From Rhizophagus irregularis (Eukaryota; Glomeromycota; Glomeromycetes; Glomerales; Glomeraceae), in assembly GCF_026210795.1 (NCBI RefSeq), contig NC_089432.1, positions 2,976,001 through 3,040,000 on the forward strand: 64,000 nt of DNA. Direction: 5' to 3'. Each line of letters starts with the position of its first letter. The first letter of the stretch is position 1. Under the pieces are notes generated by a model. That model was not told the origin of the DNA. It made no database searches and saw only the letters and a program-made list of their open reading frames with translations. Positions 1 to 9,050 of the stretch are shown one piece after another. Position numbers and translations under genes: made by a program.

Positions 1-1251
1 ATATCCCACAGCATATTCTGACCGGTCATTGTCTATATGTCCAATTGCTTCATAATTTTCAGTACAAAATACTGCACCTATAATTTCATTATCATCTAAT
101 TCTGATTGATTTTTAAATTTTTCATAAGAATCGACAGACCAGTGCAAATGTTGTTTTCCAAATTCAAACAACCATTTAGCCAAAGTAATTCCATTCTCAC
201 AAAGTATTTTTTGTTCCTCAGGGTTAGAAGTTTTATAAACATATTTGTCATAACCAGAATTTAAACGATTGGGACGAAATCCGTCACCAACCATTTTTCC
301 AAAAGATGCATGTGCCTTTCCACGTTTAATGATAGGATGACCTTCAATTATCGATTTAATTTTTATTCCAAAATGATTTGATAATTTTTTTATTGCTGCA
401 TCACGTATGACCGCACCTACAGCTTTACCATTATATTTTAAAATAACTGACTTATTTTTACCAATTATTTTAATTTCTAAATCTTTTAGCAAATTAATAT
501 GATCACCACTGTCAAAACAAGAAACCCTTTTTCCTAGATATTTATTTGCTAAGTCAGGACAGTAGTCAACTTCTACATCTAACATCGATGTTTCCATATC
601 ACCTTTGTGTTTTAAATCTTTTGGAGTAATCTTAACTCTCTCTTTCCAAATATCTAATAAATATTCATTTTTTGTATTGATTAAATGTCGAGAAAATGTT
701 GATAAAGGATCCTATAAAATAAAAATTTTTTTTTTTAACGTTAATATTGTTAAAAAAAAAATACCATTAATTTCCAAAAATAAGCAACTCATACATACAT
801 GCATTACAATCATTTTGGCTGAAATTATAAAATTTTAGCCAGAATTACAAGTAAAAAAAAAGTGCTTATTTTTGGAAAATAACATTGACATAAATAAAGT
901 ATTCCTCCCATCCTTCTTTTATAAATAAGAAAGAATTAATTCTTTTCTCACGTAAAATTTGGTTAGGAGGTATATTTATATTAATACCCTTTCTATCCTC
1001 CTTCCACAGGTCTTTAAAAAGAATTAAAACTTTAATATATTATAAAATTTGTTTAGGAGCATACTTAAATATATCTATGCCATTTATAATTTTAAAAAAA
1101 AAGATGAATAATAAAAATACATTTATCTAATATTACCTTATTCTTAATTCCTTTTTCCTTTAACCATTCTTCAAATCTTTCTGATTCTCCAAATAAAACT
1201 TTACAATGTAATTTGCTTAATCCACAAAGTACATTTACAACCTCATCCATA
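1..1251 (-). CDS. 3'-truncated spliced gene at the window edge, possible 2OG-Fe(II) oxygenase-like protein
   Basis: Two minus-strand exons chain in frame: 1137-1251 (its upstream edge could instead lie near 1275) and 1-711. The intron is 712-1136, with donor GTAATA after an AAG codon and acceptor ATTTTATAG. The last exon is open for 237 codons and runs off the left edge. The protein has an acidic N-terminal piece (MDEVVNVLCGL), a middle part with GKAVGAVIRDAA, and near the edge IGHIDNDRSEYAVGY. The H-x-D arrangement followed by a basic residue and VGY recalls double-stranded beta-helix dioxygenases of the TET/JBP type, but the distal histidine would lie outside the window. This is a guess from one motif. 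No stop or frameshift interrupts the visible part, so it may be a functional host or transposon-borne gene. Confidence 0.45.
771..878. repeat. Short hairpin/MITE-like element in the intron of the edge gene
   Basis: TTTCCAAAAATAAGCA at 771-786 is matched by its inverted complement at 863-878. A second inner dyad (TTTGGCTGAAA / TTTTAGCC) lies around 812-840. No clear target duplication is seen. Confidence 0.4.
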
Positions 1252-1319
1252 CTAATAGTAGTAGAAGATATCTTAAAGAAATAAAACTTCGTTAAAAATC
1301 TAATTTTCACTTTATTTAT

Positions 1320-2270
1320 TTGAAGAAGGATAAATAAAACGCTACATACTTTTTTTTAGAAGATTCAAAAAATTTTTAGACCGTAAAAAAAAAAGCAAAA
1401 AACACCTTAAAAAAAAAAAGATTGATAATCAGATAATCTAGTTTGGGTATACAAGCCATCAGCAAGTCACGGGAAAAATGTTCATTCCTAAAATGTTCAT
1501 CATAAAAATATGTTGAACATCTATATTAAAATCTATAATAATATAATCAAAATTGATTCTCTACACGCGCGTAAGAAATATCCTTCACAATTAAAATTGC
1601 ATTGCATTCATCTTTACATTTTTTAATCTGAAGCAGGTATCTACAAATAAAAGTAGACACCATTAATATTTCTATCAAAAACGAAAAAAAACTTACAATT
1701 TTTAAACATTAATCATACTTTTCGAACCTACAAAAAAACAAAGAAAAGAAAATTTAGAGTTTCTGCTAAAGAAAATAAAAAAAAAAGATGGTAGGTTTAC
1801 GCAACGAAACTTACCATTTTAAATTCTTAACTCAATACCCCAGACAATCTACAAAAAAAAAGATTATGGTAAATTTCTTAAAGATAATCTATTAATTTAT
1901 TGCTTACTTAGTAAACTAATATAAAACATTATATTTAAAAGATAAAGAAGATTGAAATGTAAAGGTAAATAACAATAAAATCGAAGTGTAATCATGCCCA
2001 AAGTGTAATTATGTCTAAAGGTAAAAAAAAAGTAAAATCAAAAGGTAATTACATCTAAAGGTAAAAACAACAAAATCAAAGGGTAATTACATTATCATCC
2101 AAAGGTAAATAAATAACAAAATCGAGGGGCATTATGTTCCAAGATAAATCAAAGTCCAAATAAATGCAAAAAAAATCACAAGTCGAATCAAATCGAAATA
2201 CAATCCTGAACGCAAAGTTGAATAACCTTGAAAAAAGAAAGTCCTCATGTTTCGTTTTCTTAAAAGTCCA
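1320..2270 (-). other. Gene-free AT-rich stretch with minus-strand splice-like signals
   Basis: There is no long reading frame. Read on the minus strand it carries GTAAGT-like donors (plus-strand cttacc near 1811) and T-rich TAG acceptors (plus-strand ctacaaaaa near 1639, 1730 and 1850), the same texture as the microexon chain at 2271-2754. No coherent frame was traced here. The text at 1980-2110 repeats the words AAAGGTAATTACATCT loosely. Confidence 0.35.
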
Positions 2271-2754
2271 CTAAATTACTATACACTGAGAGAAGATTAC
2301 GCCCGAAGCTGAAAAAAGAAACAAGAATCGTTAGTTAGAAAAAAAAATTCAATTATTTTAAAGAAACTTACCCGAAAAGTTGACCTAAAAACCGAAGACG
2401 ATTTTACAAAATAGACAAAAAAAAAGGAAACGGTTAGTTTCTTCAAAATTAAACAAAAACTTTAAAAAAAGTTTCGAAATGAACTTCGAAACTTACCTTC
2501 CAAGAAAGTTCAGCCTGAATTTTTGAAAAACCTAGACCTAAAAAATAAACAACTTTTAATAAAAAAAAAATGATGAAAACAATCTGAAACTACGCCTATA
2601 AACTTACCAAAATCAAATTCAATTCCGGATTCTAATACACCGATATCTACAAAAAAGTAAGAAAATTAAAATTAAGAAAATATAAGTTTCAAAGTATTTG
2701 CTTCGAAACTTACCAAATTCAACCTCGAATCCTAAGACCGAAGGAACCGAATTT
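2271..2754 (-). CDS. Microexon gene (C-terminal part), minus strand
   Basis: Five very short exons join into one open frame ending at a TAG (2271-2273): 2714-2754 (41 nt), 2608-2646 (39 nt), 2497-2537 (41 nt), 2372-2384 (13 nt) and 2271-2308 (38 nt). Each intron starts GTAAG and ends in a T-rich stretch with TAG or CAG. The phases agree at every junction (1,1,0,1) and give 56 residues. Pieces include VLGFEVEF, IGVLESGIEFDF and GLGFSKIQAELSWK. The start exon was not found; it would lie above 2754. No family is recognised. Conservation of frame through five microexons argues that this is coding, but splice sites were chosen by eye and transcript evidence is lacking. It lies divergent to the larger microexon gene at 3749-5806. 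Confidence 0.38.
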
Positions 2755-2848
2755 CTGAAAAAAAATAAAATTATAAAAAAAACAAAAAAAATAAAAATAA
2801 TTTTTCCATAAAAAATTAGAAAACATGAGACAAATAGGAACGATTATA

Positions 2849-3026
2849 CATGGGGTCGTAATTATTCCAGATAATTCGGCATTTAGATGGCGTATTGGTG
2901 AAATTTATTATACCAAATTTTGTTCAAAGATTCAAGTATTACACCAGTAATACACCGGTGTAATGCCGAATTAGTATAATGTGCCGTAATATTTTCGTCA
3001 TGGCTTGAACCTAATTCGCCCCCATG
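2849..3026. mobile_element. MITE-like element with CATGGGG ends, TA duplication
   Basis: The ends are imperfect inverted repeats (CATGGGGTCGTAATTA at the left against CATGGGGGCGAATTAG read from the right), with a shared inner word AATTCGGCATT. TA flanks both sides (2847-2848, 3027-3028). The length is 178 bp with no coding capacity. It sits between the two divergent microexon genes. Confidence 0.5.
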
Positions 3027-3748
3027 TATAGGAATGATTCTTACCTCATTAACTACTTGTAATGCAAATAATGATTAATTAAGGTTGCTTCCAATGATAA
3101 TGCACTTGGAGAATTAATATTATCCTTGTCCCCAGTCTCAAGTGGTGTTTCAATAAATTTTCATTAACGGTGATATTTTCTAAATTTAAAAGTTATATAG
3201 GATCCTTAGATGTAGAATCAAAATATTGAACTTTATCGTTAGGGGTTAATGGTTTTTCTGATTTGGTACGAATAAGATCATAATTTTTGTCATAATAATA
3301 TAAAAAGCCATGTAAAGATCTAATGAAAAAAAAAACAAAAAAAAATATTTAAAAATACATAATTTTCGCGAAATTTACCAGATCCAAGACCCAAAGGCCA
3401 AAGCCAAAACCAACCGATATCGCACTGGTCGAATGATGAGGTATCGGTTATAAGCTATCATGATGCAGAAATCCGATATGGCATGATAGGTAATAGGTAT
3501 ATTGGTTTGGTATCCGATATTATTTATAAAAGTAATAAAACTATATCGGAAAATTTTAATATTTGATATTTCTAAAAAACATATCAGGAAAAGATCGACT
3601 CAAATTGAATGATTATCTGATCTTTTTTTTTCAGAAACGAATTATAAACTCTTTCATGTAACATTTCGTTTTTTTTTTCAACAAAAAGTATCATTTATAT
3701 TTTAAGAAACAATGACTGAACGGTCAGCCTTTCAGTAGACTTATAGAA
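3027..3748. other. Gene-free spacer between divergent microexon genes
   Basis: No coding region was recognised. It would hold the promoters of both microexon genes if they are real. It contains runs of CCGATAT/ATATCGG words (3415-3560). Confidence 0.4.
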
Positions 3749-5806
3749 ATGCAAGAAGTGCGGAAGGTTAGTAAATTTTTTGTTTTTTTTTTCTTTTTCT
3801 TTTTTCTTTATTTTTTTTCACCTTATTCTTATTTCTTTAGGGACGAGTCTCTTCTCTTGGAACGGCGATTTTGGTGACTACTGAGAATGCAAAAGACGCG
3901 GAAGGTTAGTATATTTCTTTTTTTTTTCATTTTCTTTTTTTAATTTTATTGTTTTTTTCTTTACTTACCAAATTCTTATTTCTTTAGGAACGGGTCTCTT
4001 CTCTTGGAACGGCAATTTCGGTGATTTCTAAGAATGTGAAAGACGCGGAAAGTAAGTATATTTTTTTTCAAATTTTATTGTTTTTTTCTTTATTTTTTTC
4101 ACCTTATTCTTATTTCTTTAGGAACGGGTCTCTTCTCTTGGAACGGCAATTTCGGTGATTTCTAAGAATGTAAAAGACGCGGAAAGTTAGTATATTTCTT
4201 TTTTTCATTTTCTTTTTTTAATTTTATTGTTTTTTTCTTACTTACCTAATTCTTATTTCTTTAGGAACGGGTCTCTTCTCTTGGAACGGCAATTTCGGTG
4301 ATTTCTAAGAATGTGAAAGACGCGGAAAGTTAGTATATTTTTTTTTTCATTTTCTTTTTTTAATTTTATTGTTTTTTTCTTTATTTTTTTCACCTTATTC
4401 TTATTTCTTTAGGGACGAGTCTCTTCTCTTGGACGGTGATTTCTAAGAATGTGAAAGACGCGGAAAGTTAGTATATTTCTTTTTTTCATTTTCATTTTTT
4501 AATTTTATTGTTTTTTTTCTTACTTACCTAATTCTTATTTCTTTAGGAACGTTCTCTTCTTTCGGGGTAGTGATCGGGAATAGAGGTAAATGTGAAGTGG
4601 ATGTGTGCGGGTCAGTGTATTTATTGTAATTAAGAGACGTTCTCTTCTTTTTGTAGGATATTATTAATCAAGCTGACCTGAGTCGAGTCAAGTATCAATT
4701 TAGACTTGGATTGACTCGACTCATCGACTCGTTTGGAGCACTACCGCTTCAGTTCTGATTTTTGGGTTTGGATATATAGGTGAGTTTTGAAGAGAACTTT
4801 AAAATTTTTTTTTTAAAAATTTATTTAACTTTTTTTTCTTTTATTTTGTAGGTTTCGGCTTCAGTTTTTGGGTGTTGGATAGGTGAGCGAAGCTTTGAAA
4901 CTTTAAAAACTTTATTTTTTTTAATTTTTTTCTTTTACTTTGTAGCTTTCTAGCAATAAAGAGAAGAACGGCTCATTTTGGATGCGGATTTCGATATGGT
5001 AAATGTATATATCTTTTTTTCCCTTAATTTATTTAATTTCTTTTAACGAAATGGCTACTAACATTTCGTTTTTTTCTTTTGTAGATGGTCGGGAATTACG
5101 CATACGTGTATAAGAAATACCGATATTTTTAAAATAATATTTTTATAGATTTCGGACGCCATTTTGAACTAGCAAGTTTTAAAAAAATTTTAATTTAAAT
5201 AGAAGGCGTGTAGATATGTACTAACCTTCTATTTTCTTTTATTTGCAGGTTCTGTGCCTGTTAGATGCCATCTTGGTCCGGTAAGTTGAAAACAAAAAAC
5301 TTTTTTTGAATAGAAGGCGTATAGGCGTATACTACCTTCTACTTTCATTTTTTTTTGTAGACTCTAAACCTCGTTAGGTGACGTTTCTCTCTTTTTAGGT
5401 TTCTGCTTCGCTGGTAGGTCATTCCTTTATGAAGAGTTTCGAAATTAGCTTTAAGAAATGTACTAACATTTCTTTCGTTCTTTTTTAGGAACAATATTTT
5501 AGACCGATTCTTCAAGGTATGCTTGTATAGACTTCGACATAGACCTTTAAATGTTTATTAATGATACTTCTTACTATATTATAGGTTTGACTTCGGGATC
5601 ATTGGATCGTACTTGGATGGTGAGTTTCAAAATTATACTTTAAAACTTTGTTTTTTTTTTCTTTAAAAAATACAATTACTAACATTTATTTATTATATTT
5701 TATTTAGGATCAACCTCTTACTGGCTCTTCAAATCCTTGCAGAATAGTTGTTTGTTGGAATCGAACCAACTGGAACAATGAATGCTCCAAACCATTAACA
5801 ACATAA
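3749..5806 (+). CDS. Twelve-exon microexon gene with a tandem cluster of alternative exons
   Basis: A chain of short exons gives one open frame of 149 codons: 3749-3766; one of 3841-3904, 3988-4051, 4122-4185 or 4265-4328; then 4547-4585, 4852-4882, 4946-4998, 5085-5105, 5249-5280, 5361-5372, 5399-5413, 5489-5516, 5585-5619 and 5708-5806. Introns start GTTAGT, GTAAGT, GTGAGC, GTATGC and the like and end in T-rich CTTTAG or TTGTAG. The last exon is open for 32 codons before TAA (it includes VVCWNRTNWNNECSK). The exon-2 copies are 64 nt, so including two in a row shifts frame and hits a stop within about 14 codons; including exactly one keeps the frame. The protein of about 148 residues matches no family I know. 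Some splice choices (ends of 5085-5105 and 5361-5372, skipping 4657-4780) were made to keep the frame, so the model is a hypothesis. Confidence 0.4.
3841..4466 (+). repeat. Tandem array of five duplicated 64-nt exons with their introns
   Basis: Units of about 134-148 bp each hold an exon-like core beginning GGACGAGTCTCTTCTCTTGG or GAACGGGTCTCTTCTCTTGG and ending GACGCGGAA. Each core is followed by a GTTAGT or GTAAGT donor and a T-rich intron with TTATTTCTTTAG. The cores are 64 nt except the fifth (4413-4466), which lost 10 nt and carries an in-frame TGA. Only one of the three frames is open in each intact copy. The exon is better conserved than the intron, which suggests constraint on the exon. 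Confidence 0.7.
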
Positions 5807-6159
5807 TATATATAAATAGATAGAATAGGGTAAATTAACGTTAACGAATATAATTTAAATATAATAATGAAATAAAAAATATGTATGTTTAAATAAATAA
5901 ATAAATAGTATATTTATTATAAATAAATAATAATAATAAAAAGAAATCAGGTTTCAATGTAGTAAATATACACCTGATATCGTAACAGTTTGGTAAAGAT
6001 TAAGAGAAATATCGGATTGCTGAAATTCTTCCGATATTCATATTCTTACCGCGCCAAGAACTGGTCACAAATTGGGTGGATCGATCCGTTGACATTCAGG
6101 ATAAAACCAAAAACGTATAATAGGGCTATCGGGTATATGAAATTTGCCCGGTAACCCTT
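5807..6159. other. Gene-free spacer
   Basis: No gene or strong repeat is seen. It holds an AT-rich part (5807-5945) and a mixed part (5946-6159) with short words such as TTCGGCAAG. It lies between the microexon gene and the satellite. Confidence 0.4.
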
Positions 6160-7262
6160 CATTCGACCAGCGGCATCCCGCCGAAACCCCCCAGTTTCGG
6201 CAAGCAATCTTACCGATTAGTGACCAATTTTCAATAGTAAACTTTTGGTTAAGTACAATATGACTTGCTTTAAAAGACTATAATATTAATTTTTTGACTT
6301 TTAATATGTAATTAAATTAAATTGGTACCAATCTGCCATAAACCGGTCACCAATCAGCATATCAGATTGGTGACCGATTGGTGACCGACTGTCAATAGCA
6401 AACTTAATATATTTATCCAAAGAAATTCAAAAGCTCAGGTTAAGTACAATATAACTTGCTCTATAAGACTATAATATTAATTTTTGACTTTAATATGTAA
6501 TTAAATTAAACCGGTACCAATCTGCCATAAACCGGTCACCAATCAGCATATCAGATTGGTGACCGATTGGTGACCGACTGTCAATAGCAAACTTAATATA
6601 TTTATCCAAAGAAATTCAAAAGCTCAGGTTAAGTACAATATAACTTGCTCTATAAGACTATAATATTAATTTTTGACTTTAATATGTAATTAAATTAAAC
6701 CGTACCAATCTGCCATAAACCGGTCACCAATCAGCATATCAGATTGGTGACCGATTGGTGACCGACTGTCAATAGCAAACTTAATATATTTATTCAAAGA
6801 AATTCAAAAGCTCAGGTTAAGTACAATATAACTTGCTCTATAAGACTATAATATTAATTTTTGACTTTAATATGTAATTAAATTAAACCGTACAAATCTG
6901 CCATAAACCGGTCACCAATCAGCATATCAGATTGGTGACCGATTGGTGACCGACTGTCAATAGCAAACTTAATATATTTATCCGAAGAAATTCAAAAGTT
7001 CAGGTTAAGTACAATATAATTTGCTCTACAAGACTATAATATAAATTTTTTGACTTTAATATGTAATTAAATTAAACTGATACAAATCGGCTATAAATCG
7101 GCTGTCAATCGGTCGTATGACCGATAGGTGACCGATTGGAATATATGACCGATAGGTGACCGATAGGTGACTAATTGGCAGAATCGGTTATCAATCGGCA
7201 TCCAATCAGTCACCAATCAGTCACAAATCGGTCATATGACCGATTGGTGACCGATTTTTCAT
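6160..7262. repeat. 188-bp satellite, four clean units plus degenerate flanks
   Basis: The word ACCGGTCACC starts at 6342, 6531, 6719 and 6907, giving periods of 189, 188 and 188 bp. Each unit carries an internal dyad (GGTCACCAATC ... GATTGGTGACC) and the phrase TTAAGTACAATATAACTTGC. The edges at 6160-6340 and 7080-7262 are degenerate units rich in the GACCGATTGGTGACC motif. No coding capacity is seen. Confidence 0.85.
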
Positions 7263-7280
7263 ATTTCGACCTGTGTTGAA

Positions 7281-7680
7281 TAAACATACCTATTTAATGG
7301 AATTTAATATTTAAATTATTTTATTAATATAAAACTTAATTTTTGTTTTGTTTTTATTTACAGTATTTATTATTTATTTATTTTTTATTAGATACAAATT
7401 ATTTTAAATATTGTTAGAAATTGGATCAACAAAATCATTCATTAAAAAAAATTTGGATTTGCGAAATGTACTGATAAACATTTACTGCAATATTTGCAAA
7501 TCCAAATTTTTTTAATAAATGATTTTGTTGATCCAATTTCTAACAATATTTAAAATAATTTGTATCTAATAAAAAAAAATAAAAATAAAAAAACTGTAAA
7601 TAAAAACAAAACAAAAATTAAGTTTTATATTAATAAAATAATTTTAAACATTAAATTCCATTATTAAATAGGTATGTTTA
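7281..7680. repeat. 400-bp near-perfect palindrome (foldback)
   Basis: The left arm begins TAAACATACCTATTTAA at 7281 and the right arm ends with its complement at 7680. Arms of about 175-190 bp match with only small indels around a short centre near 7460-7500. The arms share sequence with the 150-bp tandem array that follows, so this looks like an inverted pair of array units. Confidence 0.8.
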
Positions 7681-8350
7681 TCTAACTTCCATAAATATAA
7701 TGTACTAATAATTAAGAATCAAATCCTTTAATTTTCTATCAAATTTTAAATAATTTAGATCAAATAAAAAAATAAAATAAAATTAAAATAAAATCAATGT
7801 TAATTGCTAAATTACATTAAATAGATTAAATAAGTATGTTTATTTAACTTCTATAAATATATAATATATTAATAATTAAAAGAGCCAAATAAATCATTTA
7901 ATTTCTATTAATTTTTAAATAATTTAGATCAATAAAAAAAATAAATAAAATCAAAATAAAATGTTAATTGCTAAATTACATTAAATAGTAGATTAATAAA
8001 TAAGTATATTTATTTAACTTCCATAAATATGTAATGTATTAATAATTAAAAGAGCCAAATCATTTAAATTTCTATCAATTTTTGAAATAATTTGGATCAA
8101 AATCATCAAATAAAAAAAAATTAATAAAATCAAAATTAATCAATGTTAATTGTTAAATTACATTAAATAAGTATGTTTATTTAACTTCCATAAATATGTA
8201 ATGTATTAATAATTGAAGGATTTAAATTTCTGACAATTTTTAGATCTAATAAAAAAAGTAAATAAAAAACAAAAAAATTAATGTTTTATTTAATAGCATA
8301 ATTTTTAAATAATAATTAAAGGATTTAATTTTCTGCATTTTTGAAATAAT
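7681..8350. repeat. About 150-bp AT-rich tandem array
   Basis: The phrase AAGTATGTTTATTTAACTT followed by CATAAATATGTAATGTATT recurs at roughly 7825, 8003 and 8170, with TAATAATTAAAAGAGCCAAA and ATAATTTAGATCAA in between. Copies decay toward 8350. No genes are seen. Confidence 0.7.
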
Positions 8351-9050
8351 TTGTATTTAATAGTAAAAAATAAAAACAAAAAATCATTTTTTAAATGTTA
8401 AATAACTTAAATTTACAATAAAAAAATTTTTTTTTTGGTTAAAATATACCAAATTGCTAAAAGTTAAATTGCATTAACTTGTCATCAAGTAATTGTAAAA
8501 ATATAATACACAGCTTGTTGGATTGTATTGAGATGTATTAAATGGTAGGAGTTTTATACCTTTAGGATTAATAAATAATAAGATATTTACATTGTTTGAA
8601 AAGAATTTTTTTGTATTTTTAAATATTTCCAAATGCCAATAACTTTCCATCTATTGATGATAGAAACCACAATTTAACAATTTAACATGTCTTGATGAGA
8701 CAAAGCTAACAAGTTATAATTTATTTTTTCTATGATTACTGGATTATGATAAATTGATGCAATTTATAATATTTGCATTTATAATGCTTACCAAATTTAC
8801 AAAAACGGACATTAATGTCCGTTTTTATAATTCCGGCCAAATTTACAAATGGACATTTATGTCCGTTTTATAATTCCGGCCAAATTTTGCTGGGCGAAAT
8901 TATCTTAATTCTGGCCAAATTAATGTGTAACCTTGAAAATTTTTTGCCTTTTTTATAGTTACAAGGTGGTACAAAATGTACATTAATGCAATCCTTGACC
9001 ATGAGTTTATAAGTAAATATCCGGTCAAAAGTTATAATATTGCCTTATTT
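8351..9050. other. Gene-free AT-rich stretch with two hairpins
   Basis: No gene is seen. A perfect 26-bp palindrome lies at 8801-8826 (core CGGACATTAATGTCCG) and a similar imperfect one at 8847-8869, each followed by TATAATTCCGGCCAAATTT, so this is a two-copy tandem duplication. The sequence at 9045-9050 (TTATTT) is the left target duplication of the MULE element. Confidence 0.5.

Noticed and set aside
5735-5806. tRNA-like fold on the minus strand (GGTTCGATTCC with a 5-bp stem and a short acceptor-like stem)
   Set aside because: It spans only about 56 nt, lacks a D arm and a proper anticodon arm, and overlaps the best-supported final exon of the microexon gene.
6160-7262. CRISPR-like array
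   Set aside because: The 188-bp units are repeated whole with no unique spacers, in a eukaryotic context.
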